Assembly (NCBI RefSeq): GCF_901212655.1
Contig: NZ_CAAKON010000038.1
Location: forward strand, 1 to 64,000
Source of the DNA: Olsenella uli
Lineage (GTDB): Bacteria; Actinomycetota; Coriobacteriia; Coriobacteriales; Atopobiaceae
Reading direction: 5' to 3'
Length of the DNA: 64,000 nt
The notes below the pieces were generated by a model. It saw only the letters and a list, made by a program, of their open reading frames with translations, did no database searches and had not been told where the DNA came from. Numbering within the stretch: position 1 is the first letter of the stretch; every line of letters begins with the position of its first letter. The position numbers and the translations under genes were made by a program. This document shows positions 46,525 to 54,437 of the stretch, in pieces.

Positions 46525-46543
46525 CATACCAACAGCTGGTATG
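46525..46543 (+). promoter_or_regulatory. Palindromic operator upstream of the MFS gene
   Basis: CATACCA (46525-46531) and TGGTATG (46537-46543) form a perfect 7-bp dyad with a 5-bp spacer, 38 bp before the MFS ATG. A half-site copy lies in the tetR promoter spacer. A good TetR-binding candidate. Confidence 0.6.
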
Positions 46544-46580
46544 AATAGATATCCAGACGAAATCATGAAGGGAAACTACT

Positions 46581-47852
46581 ATGGAATCCACTGAACAATG
46601 CAGGGTCTCGATGTCCTCGGACGGCGCTGCCAATCCCTTGCGCACAAGCAACTTTGCCCTGCTCATCGCGGGTCTCGGCATATCGCTCTTCGCCAACCTC
46701 ATGCTGCGGTTTTCCATGTCGATGTGGGTGCTTGATGAGACCGGCTCGGCGGCGGCGTTCGCCTCCATTCTCACGGCGAGCATCCTGCCGACGGTCTTGC
46801 TCTCGCCCTTGGGCGGAGTGGTGGCGGATCGCACGAATCGTCGAACCGTCATGGTGGCGCTTGACGCGCTTTCCGCCGTAACGGTGCTAGCCTGTGCCGC
46901 AGCCTTCGCGGTGACAGGCTTCAACCTGGCGGTGATTGCCACAATGCAGGTAGTCCTAGCCGTGCTCGACGCCATGGAGACCCCGACGGTGCAGGCGGCG
47001 CTGCCGCAGATGTTCCGCTCGCACGGCGAGGACGTGATGCGCCGCGCGATGGCGGTGGTGAACGTGGTGAACCAGACGAGCGCGCTCGTGCCGGCCGTGC
47101 TCGGCGGCGTGCTCTACGCGGCGGTGGGTGCCATGCCCATGATGGGGATCACGGTCGTGGGCTTCGGCGTAGCGGCTGTCGTGGAATGCTTCATCCGCCT
47201 CGGCGCGCCCGAGCGTGAGGACGGTGGTCGGGCCTCTGCCCTGGACGACCTGCGTGCGGCGGGTCGCTTCCTCACGCGCGGGCGTCCCCATGCCCTCCAG
47301 CTGGTGCTGCTCTGCGCGGCGCTTAACTTCCTGGTGACGGGATACGCGGAGATCGGGTTCCCCTATATGGTGCGGACCGTGCTGGGATTCGGTTCCGAGG
47401 CGTACGGGTTCGCCTACGGCCTCGTTGGCGTGTCGGGCCTGCTCGGCGCGGTCGTAGCCGGGCGAGTTTCGAAGGCGCTCTCCATGCGGCGTTTCCCGGT
47501 GACTGTCGCCGCTTTCTCGCTCACCATCTTGCCGCAGGCGCTCGCCATGGCGCTGCCGGCGAGCGCGGGAGTGCGGCTCGCAGTGCTCACGGCGTGTACC
47601 TGCGGAACCATGGTGTCCATCACGCTCTCGAACCTGATCGCGGTGCCGGCTATCCAGATGTCCTGCCCGGAGAGCATGACGGGCAAGGTGATGTCGCTCG
47701 CACTCTCAGCGAGCATGTGCGCGCAGCCCCTCGGGCAGATCGCGTACGGCTGGGCGTACGGCGCATGGCCTGCGGGCAGGGTGCTGGCGGTGACGTTCGT
47801 GCTGACAACGGCCCTGTTGCCGCTGGTCGCGAAGGCAGCGCGACGGTTTTAG
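46581..47852 (+). CDS. MFS efflux transporter
   Basis: 423-residue major facilitator with 12 predicted helices. The first helix begins NFALLIAGLGISLFANLMLRFSM. The loop LSPLGGVVADRTNRRTVMVALD corresponds to MFS motif A (GxLaDrxxrr). The family resembles Mef-type and other drug exporters (LDAMETPTVQAALPQM). GAAGGGAAACTACT precedes the ATG. It is probably induced with tetR. The stop codon overlaps the second 29-nt palindromic site. Substrate unknown. Confidence 0.88.
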   Translation: MESTEQCRVSMSSDGAANPLRTSNFALLIAGLGISLFANLMLRFSMSMWVLDETGSAAAFASILTASILPTVLLSPLGGVVADRTNRRTVMVALDALSAVTVLACAAAFAVTGFNLAVIATMQVVLAVLDAMETPTVQAALPQMFRSHGEDVMRRAMAVVNVVNQTSALVPAVLGGVLYAAVGAMPMMGITVVGFGVAAVVECFIRLGAPEREDGGRASALDDLRAAGRFLTRGRPHALQLVLLCAALNFLVTGYAEIGFPYMVRTVLGFGSEAYGFAYGLVGVSGLLGAVVAGRVSKALSMRRFPVTVAAFSLTILPQALAMALPASAGVRLAVLTACTCGTMVSITLSNLIAVPAIQMSCPESMTGKVMSLALSASMCAQPLGQIAYGWAYGAWPAGRVLAVTFVLTTALLPLVAKAARRF

Positions 47853-47880
47853 ATGACAAACCGGTCGGGTTGTTTTGTTA
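47852..47880 (+). promoter_or_regulatory. Palindromic operator-like site upstream of the LanFEG-like operon (copy 2)
   Basis: Twin of the site at 45698-45726 (25 of 29 bases identical), with GACAAA and TTTGTT as outer arms. It begins at the last base of the MFS stop codon and lies about 75 bp upstream of the ABC ATPase gene. Conservation of the core CGGTCGGGT in two otherwise unrelated intergenic regions argues for a shared regulator. Confidence 0.6.
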
Positions 47881-47902
47881 TCTTTAACGCTTCTTTAGAA
47901 CT

Positions 47903-47950
47903 GGCCTCCATCCTTGGAATCGCAAACAAGGAATCCTACGGACGGAGGCC
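47903..47950 (+). promoter_or_regulatory. Possible Shine-Dalgarno-sequestering hairpin upstream of the LanF-like gene
   Basis: GGCCTCC (47903-47909) is complementary to GGAGGCC (47944-47950), which contains the ribosome-binding site 3 bp before the ATG at 47954. An inner TCCTT (47911-47915) / AAGGA (47928-47932) extends the structure. Folding would hide the ribosome site, as in translational attenuation of resistance genes. Confidence 0.5.
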
Positions 47951-47953
47951 CCT

Positions 47954-48667
47954 ATGGCATATGTTCTGGAGACGCGCGGGCTCACGAAGCGGTTCGGCCG
48001 CGGCGGCCGCGCGCAGGTGGCGGTCGACGGCGTGAGCCTGCACGTGGGGGAGGGGCGCGTGTACGGCCTGCTCGGCCCCAACGGCGCGGGCAAGTCCACC
48101 ACGCTCAAGATGGTGACGGGGATGCTGCGCCCCACCTCGGGGCAGATCCTGGTCGACGGGCACCCGTGGAGCCGCGACGACCTGTACGCCATCGGCTCGC
48201 TCATCGAGCAGCCGCCGCTCTACCCCAACCTCACGGCGCGCGAGAACCTGCTCGTGCGCACCACGTTGCTCGGCATCCCGGAGGGTCGCATCGACGAGGT
48301 GCTCGAGACGGTCGACCTTAAAGACACCGGGTCCAAGCGCGCCGGGCGCTTCAGCCTGGGGATGAAGCAGCGGCTCGGCATCGCGATCGCGCTGCTCGCG
48401 AGCCCGCGGCTTCTCATCCTTGACGAGCCCACCAACGGGCTCGACCCCATCGGCATCGAGGAACTGCGCGGTCTCATCCGGAGCTTCCCGGCGCGCGGCA
48501 TCACGGTCATCTTGTCGAGCCACATCCTGGGCGAGGTGGAGCAGACTGCCGACGACATCGGCATCATCGTCGGCGGGCGGCTCGCCTATGAGGCGCCGCT
48601 TCAGAGGGGCCAGGACCTCGAGGCCCTGTTCATGGACGTGTGCCGACGGACGGGGGTGGCCGCATGA
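47954..48667 (+). CDS. Lantibiotic-immunity-type ABC transporter ATPase (LanF/CprA-like)
   Basis: 237-residue ATPase. Walker A GPNGAGKST (41-49), ABC signature RFSLGMKQRLGIA (SLGMK in place of LSGGQ, as in BcrA/LanF proteins), Walker B LLILDEPTNGLDP, H-loop LSSH. It is followed by two permeases with 4-bp overlaps (ATGA) and then a two-component system. The arrangement matches lantibiotic self-protection or cationic-peptide resistance transporters such as CprABC. No lantibiotic precursor or modification enzyme is nearby, so resistance rather than immunity is likely. Confidence 0.9.
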   Translation: MAYVLETRGLTKRFGRGGRAQVAVDGVSLHVGEGRVYGLLGPNGAGKSTTLKMVTGMLRPTSGQILVDGHPWSRDDLYAIGSLIEQPPLYPNLTARENLLVRTTLLGIPEGRIDEVLETVDLKDTGSKRAGRFSLGMKQRLGIAIALLASPRLLILDEPTNGLDPIGIEELRGLIRSFPARGITVILSSHILGEVEQTADDIGIIVGGRLAYEAPLQRGQDLEALFMDVCRRTGVAA

Positions 48668-49497
48668 GCCGGTCTGCTGCTGTGTCCGAGCGCGTCGCGA
48701 GGACGGTGCCGCAGGCGGGATCAGCGCGCCGTCCCGGCCTCTTCCGCGCCCTGCGCTCCGAGGCGCTGAAGAGCTCCCACGGGGCTCCGGTCAAGGTCGC
48801 CATCGCGCTTGCGTTGCCGTTCCCGTTGCTCTTCGGCCCGCTCTCAGGGCGCTTCGGCGTGAGCGCCGAGCTCTCGTTCTCGGCATGGAACTACTACTAC
48901 GTGCTTCTCTTGCCCGTGGCGCTCACGCTCATCTCCGCGTGCGTGGCCAACTACGATGCGCGGCTGCGCGGCCACGTGCCGCTCTCCAGCCCGGCTCCGC
49001 TCGGGCGGGCCTGGTGGGCGAAGGCGCTCTGGTGCCTCGTGCTCTCGGCGCTCTCGAACGCTTGCGTACTCGCCGTGTACCTCGTGGGCGCCGTCGTGAA
49101 CCCGGGTGGGCCATCGGTTTCCGCGATGGCGGCCGCTGCGGTGACGAGCGTCATCTCGACTTCGTGGATGGTTCCGGTGACGCTCTTCCTTGTCTGCCGG
49201 GTCGGCATGCTCGCCGGCGTGCTGGGTCCGCTTGCGGTACAGATCGGCGGGGGCTTCGCGTGGTCCGCGGTGGGAGGCCTGTGGTGGGCGCTTCCGCCGG
49301 CGGCCTCCGTCATCATGCCGAGCGCCTTCTTGCCTGTGCTGCCCACGGCCGAGCCGCTCTCGGCGTCGCCCGAGCTCGCGGCTGCGATTGGGTCCTTCGG
49401 GCCTGTTCAGGCGGCGGCGCTCGCGGTTTGCGCGGCGGTGTTCCTCATGCTTACGGTCGTCGGCGCGGTCTGGTTCAGGGGATCGGAGGAACTGTGA
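48664..49497 (+). CDS. Lantibiotic-immunity-type ABC permease (LanE/MutE-like)
   Basis: 277-residue membrane protein with about six helices. After a 30-residue cytoplasmic N-terminus comes FRALRSEALKSSHGAPVKVAIALALPF, typical of LanE/LanG permeases. It contains SFSAWNYYYVLLLPVALTLIS, as in MutE/EpiE. It overlaps the ATPase gene by 4 bp and the next permease by 1 bp (TGATG). Partner of the neighbouring permease in removing peptides from the membrane. Confidence 0.85.
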   Translation: MSRSAAVSERVARTVPQAGSARRPGLFRALRSEALKSSHGAPVKVAIALALPFPLLFGPLSGRFGVSAELSFSAWNYYYVLLLPVALTLISACVANYDARLRGHVPLSSPAPLGRAWWAKALWCLVLSALSNACVLAVYLVGAVVNPGGPSVSAMAAAAVTSVISTSWMVPVTLFLVCRVGMLAGVLGPLAVQIGGGFAWSAVGGLWWALPPAASVIMPSAFLPVLPTAEPLSASPELAAAIGSFGPVQAAALAVCAAVFLMLTVVGAVWFRGSEEL

Positions 49498-50336
49498 TGG
49501 GAAACGGAAGGCATGTTGCTGCGGGCGCCGGTCGGGTGTCCCGGATGTCGCTCTGGCGCGCCGTGCTCTCGGAGTGCGTTCGGCTCAGGCGCTCGCCGCT
49601 GATTGCATTGCACCTGGCGTGCGGCCTTATCGCCGGCATCGCTTGCGGGGCCTACTTCGGTGTGGCGCCGTGGGACCCGCGCCTCGGCTCGGACGCGTTC
49701 GTCCAGCTCGTTGGTGCGCTCATGCCCCTCATGGTCGCCGTCGTGTGCGGTCTTGACGTCGACGGTGAGCGCGAGGCGTCCGGCCTTGCCAACCTGCTCG
49801 CGGTGCCGTCGAGGCGCATTGCCCTTGCGGCGCGCGTGCTCGTGCTGTGGCTGCTCGGCTTCATCGCCGTGGCGGTGGCGCTCGGTTCGTTCTCGGCGGT
49901 GCTCGGGGCCTTCGGGCGCGATGGGTTCTCGGCGGGCGTCTACGCCCGCGCTGCCGCGGGCATGGCGGCGGGCTCGCTCGTGCTCTACGTCGCGTCGGTC
50001 TGGCTCGCGCTCGCCCTCGGCAGGAACGCCGCCATCGGGGTCGGCGCGGCGGGCCTCGCCTGCGCCCTCTTCGCCGTGGGTGGCCTCGCGCACGGGCTTG
50101 TCACCGGCGAGCTCACCGCGGCCTCTTCAGGCGTGCTCGGCTACGTGCCGTTCGCCTGGGCGGAGCGGTTGGGGTCGCTGCTCGTGGAGCTTGGACTGGC
50201 CACGGGCGCGGCACTGCGTGCAGTCATCAGGCAGCTCGAGGTGACCTCTGTCCTTGCCTTGGTGGTCACGGCGATTTGCCTTGTCGTCCTACTCGTCTGG
50301 ATTGGCTTCTTCGAAGAGGGGAGGAAGGGCGAGTGA
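49497..50336 (+). CDS. Lantibiotic-immunity-type ABC permease (LanG/MutG-like)
   Basis: 279-residue membrane protein with about six helices. WRAVLSECVRLRRSPLIALHLACGLIAGI opens the membrane part, and GLDVDGEREASGLANLLAVPSRR is the cytoplasmic loop typical of LanG permeases. It starts at ATG 49497, overlapping the stop of the previous permease. The end is 112 bp upstream of the response regulator gene. Confidence 0.85.
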   Translation: MGNGRHVAAGAGRVSRMSLWRAVLSECVRLRRSPLIALHLACGLIAGIACGAYFGVAPWDPRLGSDAFVQLVGALMPLMVAVVCGLDVDGEREASGLANLLAVPSRRIALAARVLVLWLLGFIAVAVALGSFSAVLGAFGRDGFSAGVYARAAAGMAAGSLVLYVASVWLALALGRNAAIGVGAAGLACALFAVGGLAHGLVTGELTAASSGVLGYVPFAWAERLGSLLVELGLATGAALRAVIRQLEVTSVLALVVTAICLVVLLVWIGFFEEGRKGE

Positions 50337-50448
50337 GCTCGCGGGGGTGCCTGCCGTTCCGCTCGCCACGCGTCTGCCATCGCTCGATCTCGCACGGGTA
50401 ACATGAACTAGGATGGAACGAGCAAATCCGCTATTGAGGGGGAGTGTG

Positions 50449-51135
50449 ATGGCCCGCATCCTTGCGGTCGACGATGACCGTTCCATACTTCAGCTGCTCG
50501 AGCGGGCTCTCTCCCGCGACGGTCACGTGGTCGAGTGCGCCGACGACCCAACGACGGTCCCCGCGATGGACCTCTCTCGTTACGATCTTATCCTCACGGA
50601 CGTGATGATGCCCAGGCTCGACGGCTTCGAACTGGTCCGCCTCGTCCGGGGGCGCTTCGACGGGCCCATCATGTTCCTCACCGCCAAGGTCGCCGAGGAC
50701 GACGCGGTGCTGGGCCTCGGCCTCGGCGCCGACGACTACGTGCGCAAGCCCTTCGGCGTGGCGGAGCTGCGCGCGAAGGTGGTGGCGTCGCTCCGCCGCG
50801 AGCGCCGGGTGCGCCGGAGCGTGCTCGACCTCGGACGTGCACGCTTCGACCTCGGGGCGCGCGAGCTCAGCGTGACAGCTCCCGACGGCTCGACCGGCGC
50901 GCCCGTTCCCCTCACGCCTACCGAATATGGCATCTGCGAGTTTCTCGCCAAGCATCCCGGTCGCGCCTACGGGCGGTCGCAGATTCGCGAGGCGGTGCGG
51001 GGCTGGGGGAGCGAGGCGGATGACGCGGCCGTCTCGGTCCACGTGGGCAAGGCGCGTGCCAAGCTCCGGGCTGCGGGCGTCGACCCCATCGCCACCGTGT
51101 GGGGTGTCGGATATAAGTGGGAGGCGGGGAGATGA
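50449..51135 (+). CDS. OmpR/PhoB-type response regulator
   Basis: 228 residues. Receiver domain: ILAVDDDRSILQL (acid pocket) and phospho-acceptor Asp in LILTDVMMPRLDG (about residue 53). Next come FLTAK and the Lys switch in YVRKPF. The C-terminal winged helix starts near 130 (LTPTEYGICEFL, ending VWGVGYKW). GGGGGAG precedes the ATG. It overlaps the kinase gene by 4 bp. Probably activates the upstream ABC operon in response to a peptide antibiotic. Confidence 0.92.
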   Translation: MARILAVDDDRSILQLLERALSRDGHVVECADDPTTVPAMDLSRYDLILTDVMMPRLDGFELVRLVRGRFDGPIMFLTAKVAEDDAVLGLGLGADDYVRKPFGVAELRAKVVASLRRERRVRRSVLDLGRARFDLGARELSVTAPDGSTGAPVPLTPTEYGICEFLAKHPGRAYGRSQIREAVRGWGSEADDAAVSVHVGKARAKLRAAGVDPIATVWGVGYKWEAGR

Positions 51136-52109
51136 GCCGTCTTCGCGGTTTGGACGGCCGCATTCGCGTCCCGCTTGCCCTCGTAGTCGGTCGCTACTTC
51201 GTCCTCGTCCTGTTCGGGGCGCTGCTGACCGTGGGCGGGCCCTGGGCACTGCTCCTCGGCGCGATGGCGCGCGGCGAGGTGCTCCCGGCGGACTGGGGCT
51301 CGACCCATGCGGACGAGACTGTCGGCGGCATCGCTTCGGCGGGTCATCTTGATCCCGACTCGCTCTCCACCGCATACCGCGGGGCGCGGCTTTCGGCCAC
51401 GGGCGGCGTCCTCTTCTCGGACATGGGGGAGGAGGCACTCGCCAGCGCCCAGACGTCCGTCTCTTCCGCAGTCACCGCCGGTGAGACGTCCGCCCGCCCC
51501 GGCCCCGACGTCTCGTCCGGCTCGTACGAGCGGGTGGCGGCCGTGAAGCTCGCCGATGGTACCTGGGCGGCAATCTCCTGGGACATGATGCCCCACTGGG
51601 CCGACCGCGCGCGGGACGCGTCCTGGCCGAACCCCCAGGACCTCTGGCTCGCCTCGACCATCATCGGCACGGTTCTCGTGGTCGTTCTCGTCGCCCTGCG
51701 CGCCGCCCGCGTGCTCACGCGCAAGATGGAGCCGCTCGTGGCGGCGGCAAATGCCGTTGCCGCCGACGACCTCGACGTGCCCGCCGGCACGAGCGACGTG
51801 GCCGAGGTCGACGACGTGCTCGCCGCGATGGAGCGCATGCGCGTCTCGCTGAAGCGGTCCCTCGAGGAGCAGATGGCGTCTGAGGAGACCCGGCGCCAGC
51901 GCATGGAGACGCTCGCCCACGAGCTCAAGACCCCGCTCACCCTCATCCAGGGCAACGCCGAGCTCCTTGCCGCAGATCTCGAGGAAGAGCGGCTCCAGGG
52001 CGAGCAGGCCGACGAGGCCCGCGCCATCCTCGATGCCACGCATCGGCTCGATGCGGCCCTCATCGACATCATCGCCGCCTGGCGGGAGGATGAGCGGGAC
52101 CGAACCTGA
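51132..52109 (+). CDS. Sensor histidine kinase lacking the ATP-binding domain
   Basis: 325 residues. TM1 (about 22-45), an extracytoplasmic sensor region (about 48-170), TM2 (about 172-192), a HAMP-like linker, and the HisKA helix with H-box LAHELKTPLTLIQGN (H263). The protein ends 62 residues later. The N, G1, F and G2 boxes of the HATPase domain are absent, and none of the three frames in the following 120 bp encodes them. It cannot autophosphorylate by itself; it may be a phosphatase, act with another kinase, or be a decayed gene. ATG overlaps the regulator stop. Confidence 0.85.
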   Translation: MSRLRGLDGRIRVPLALVVGRYFVLVLFGALLTVGGPWALLLGAMARGEVLPADWGSTHADETVGGIASAGHLDPDSLSTAYRGARLSATGGVLFSDMGEEALASAQTSVSSAVTAGETSARPGPDVSSGSYERVAAVKLADGTWAAISWDMMPHWADRARDASWPNPQDLWLASTIIGTVLVVVLVALRAARVLTRKMEPLVAAANAVAADDLDVPAGTSDVAEVDDVLAAMERMRVSLKRSLEEQMASEETRRQRMETLAHELKTPLTLIQGNAELLAADLEEERLQGEQADEARAILDATHRLDAALIDIIAAWREDERDRT

Positions 52110-52230
52110 CATTTGTCTGGCGCATTTGTCATCCCACGAGCGGGTGCTGCCCTGTCAATGTTGTCCGAGCATCGGCTGCCCTATCGATGGCAAGGGTAGA
52201 ATTGATAAAGGCTGAGTTGGAGGTGGGACC

Positions 52231-52521
52231 ATGGCGGTGAGGACGAACGTTCAGAACACGGCAACCCTTGGCAATTCAAATGGCTTCACGGAGTTCCGAT
52301 TTAGAGACGCTCTCATTCGGTTTCGTGCTCCGTATTCACTTGAGCACTACACCCGCGTGAAGCGATGGGATGCGGGCTATCTCGTTGCCGACGCCAAGTA
52401 TGCGCACAATGCGGGCGACGAGGAAGAATACATCGATCTCGTGCCGATTCTTAAGGACCTGTATATAGACCCGGATGCGTTCCTCTTTCCCATTAAAAAT
52501 GTGGAGGTGGCTCATGCCTGA
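52231..52521 (+). CDS. Hypothetical protein of a three-gene DUF4160 cluster
   Basis: 96 residues, ATG after TTGGAGGTGGGACC. It contains FRFRDALIRFRAPYSLEHYTRVKRWD and ends with EEEYIDLVPILKDLY. I do not recognise the family. Its stop overlaps the next gene by 8 bp, and composition is less GC-rich than the neighbourhood, suggesting acquisition. Position in a tight three-gene operon with a DUF4160 protein suggests a toxin-antitoxin-like role, which is inference only. Confidence 0.7.
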   Translation: MAVRTNVQNTATLGNSNGFTEFRFRDALIRFRAPYSLEHYTRVKRWDAGYLVADAKYAHNAGDEEEYIDLVPILKDLYIDPDAFLFPIKNVEVAHA

Positions 52522-52747
52522 CATCGAGACGGTCGCGAGTACATCCGACATGATCGTGAATGGTTATGCCTTTACCCGAGAGGACGATGGACGCATCCGG
52601 GCCCTCAATCTCAACTCGCCCACTACGGCATCCGTTTTCGACAGCGAAGGCAACGTTCTCGAGACGAGCATGGACGACATGGAGCTTGGCATTGTGCAGG
52701 GCTATTTCCTCAACAACAGGGAGTTCCTTGGGGCGAATTATGCCTAA
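52514..52747 (+). CDS. Hypothetical protein of a three-gene DUF4160 cluster
   Basis: 77 acidic residues (YAFTREDDGRIRALNL; DDMELGIVQGYFLNN). GGAGGTGG lies before the ATG inside the end of the preceding gene, and its own last 8 bp overlap the DUF4160 gene. Unrecognised; the size and coupling fit an antitoxin or chaperone of the next protein. Confidence 0.7.
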   Translation: MPDIETVASTSDMIVNGYAFTREDDGRIRALNLNSPTTASVFDSEGNVLETSMDDMELGIVQGYFLNNREFLGANYA

Positions 52748-53024
52748 GTACTTTCAATTCATGGTTGCCGGATACTACCTATATTTCACCTCGTTTTGCA
52801 TTGTTGAGTGCATGCACGTTCATGCAAGTGACAGCAGGCTGACGGAAGCGGGCTCGGCGAATTTTTTCGTTAGAGCGAACGGAGACACTGAGCTACAGCA
52901 TCGCGGTATGCTCACTGACCGCGAAATCGGCATCATTCAGAAGTTCATAAAGAAGAACTTTCGCGAGATGTATCTTAAATGGCGTGAGTATAGCCATGAG
53001 GGGTTTTACGGAGACGCTATATAG
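52740..53024 (+). CDS. DUF4160-family protein
   Basis: 94 residues. YYLYFTSFCIVECMHVHASD corresponds to the family's G-Y-x-I-x-F-x(n)-PHVHV segment, with the HVH kept. The C-terminus (EIGIIQKFIKKNFREMYLKWREY) matches the helix ending in the conserved Trp. DUF4160 proteins are small, often beside DUF2442 genes, in putative toxin-antitoxin pairs. The start is coupled to the preceding gene by an 8-bp overlap. Confidence 0.75.
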   Translation: MPKYFQFMVAGYYLYFTSFCIVECMHVHASDSRLTEAGSANFFVRANGDTELQHRGMLTDREIGIIQKFIKKNFREMYLKWREYSHEGFYGDAI

Positions 53025-53043
53025 CCTGAGCGATGAAGAGGAT

Positions 53044-53075
53044 CCCGCTCTGGTGTGGAGGCCGGGCGGGTTTTT
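53044..53075 (+). terminator. Terminator of the DUF4160 cluster
   Basis: CCCGCTC (53044-53050) pairs with GGGCGGG (53064-53070) with one G-T pair, followed by TTTTT (53071-53075). It lies 20 bp after the DUF4160 stop codon. Confidence 0.7.
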
Positions 53076-53438
53076 CTTGCGTCTAGCCTGAGGATGTCAT
53101 CTCCCTGCCGCCTAGGAGCTGGTCTACGGGTGGCATTTGCCCGTAGTCCGGGCCATCGCACATGGACTGAGTGTTCGTCATCTGGCTCCCGTCCGGGTCC
53201 TCTACGCTTCGACTCATGATGAGCCAGGCTGTGGCGACGCTGCTGGTCGCCAGGGCCTCCACGCTTCTCGGGCGGGTTTTGCTGGCTTCAGGGTGAAGCG
53301 ACTTGCCTTTTATATCCGCTGTCACCCAAAGGTGTCAACCGGCTCAGCGGCACCGGTTCCGTGTCTCTTCTGCGAAAGAATGTCATCGCGTCGTGAGATA
53401 CGGCGCGGCTGCGGAGATTCACGAGAAGGGAACATGAT
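53076..53438. other. Intergenic region upstream of ABC module 2, with a relic on the minus strand
   Basis: About 360 bp. The minus strand near 53083-53130 encodes a C-terminal peptide ending PVDQLLGGREMTSSG, which recurs in altered form at 58111-58160 (PEDQLQGGGEVTFSS). The plus strand has a CACC-CAAA-GGTG dyad near 53325, which may be part of the promoter of the ABC operon. Confidence 0.4.
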
Positions 53439-54437
53439 ATGGCTTCTCAGACATTGGAACGTCCGATGGCCACGGCGGGGGAGACCGGATGGACGACAAC
53501 GATGGCACGGCGCGCTGCGGCAGCGGGCGAGTCCCTAGCCGTATCCACCCGCGGGCTCACCAAGCGCTACGGCGACGCGACGGTCGTGGACGACATGGAC
53601 CTCGAGGTGCCCGAGGGCGCGGTGTACGGCTTCCTCGGCCCCAACGGGGCGGGCAAGTCAACCACGATGAAGATGCTGCTCGGGCTCGTGCACGCATCAG
53701 GCGGCGAGGCCGTCGTGCTCGGGCGGGAGATGACCCCGGCCAACCGCCTCGAGGTGCTGCGCGAAGTGGGCTCGCTCATCGAGGCCCCCAGCTGCTATCC
53801 GCACCTCACGGCGCGCGAGAACCTCGAGATCGTGCGGCGGCTGCGCGGGCTGCCCGAGAGCTGCATCGACGAGGCCCTCTCGGTCGTCCGCCTGGACGAC
53901 GCGAAGACCCAGGGGAAGCTCGTCGGGCACTTCTCCCTCGGCATGAGGCAGCGCCTGGGAATCGCCGTCGCGCTCATGGGCCGCCCGAGGCTGCTGCTCC
54001 TGGACGAGCCTACCAACGGCCTCGACCCCTCCGGCATCCACGAGATCCGCCAGCTCGTGCGCGAGATGCCGGGGCGCTTCGGCTGCACGGTCATCGTCTC
54101 CAGCCACCTGCTCTCCGAGATCGACCAGATGGCCGATCACGTCGGGATCATCAACAGGGGCCGCATGGTCTGGCAGGGGAGCATGGCCGACCTGCACGCC
54201 CGCGCGCGCCGATGGCTGGCGCTGCGCACCACGGACAACGCCGCGGCGGCGGGGGCGCTGCCGGGCGCGGTGGCCGACGGGGAGTGGCTGCGCATCAGGG
54301 CCGTGGACGACGCGACCGCCGGGCAGGTGACGCTCGGGCTCGCCAGGCGCGGCATCGGCGTCGTGCGGCTGGAGGAGCGGAGCGAGAGCCTCGAGGACAT
54401 ATTCCTCAAGCTCACGGGGATGGAGGCGACGCTCTGA
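53439..54437 (+). CDS. ABC transporter ATPase (antimicrobial-peptide type)
   Basis: 332-residue ATPase with a 30-residue N-terminal extension. Walker A GPNGAGKST (near 67-75), signature HFSLGMRQRLGIA, Walker B LLLLDEPTNGLDPSG, H-loop SSHLLSE. The C-terminal extra domain (about 260-332) is typical of the BcrA/CcmA type. GAAGGG precedes the ATG. It overlaps the first permease gene by one base. First gene of module 2, followed by two permeases, a kinase and a regulator in one direction. Confidence 0.9.
   Translation: MASQTLERPMATAGETGWTTTMARRAAAAGESLAVSTRGLTKRYGDATVVDDMDLEVPEGAVYGFLGPNGAGKSTTMKMLLGLVHASGGEAVVLGREMTPANRLEVLREVGSLIEAPSCYPHLTARENLEIVRRLRGLPESCIDEALSVVRLDDAKTQGKLVGHFSLGMRQRLGIAVALMGRPRLLLLDEPTNGLDPSGIHEIRQLVREMPGRFGCTVIVSSHLLSEIDQMADHVGIINRGRMVWQGSMADLHARARRWLALRTTDNAAAAGALPGAVADGEWLRIRAVDDATAGQVTLGLARRGIGVVRLEERSESLEDIFLKLTGMEATL

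Noticed and set aside
47954..52109. Complete lantibiotic biosynthesis cluster
   Set aside because: No LanA precursor, LanM/LanBC modification enzyme or leader protease is present; only transporter and regulator genes, so resistance is more likely.
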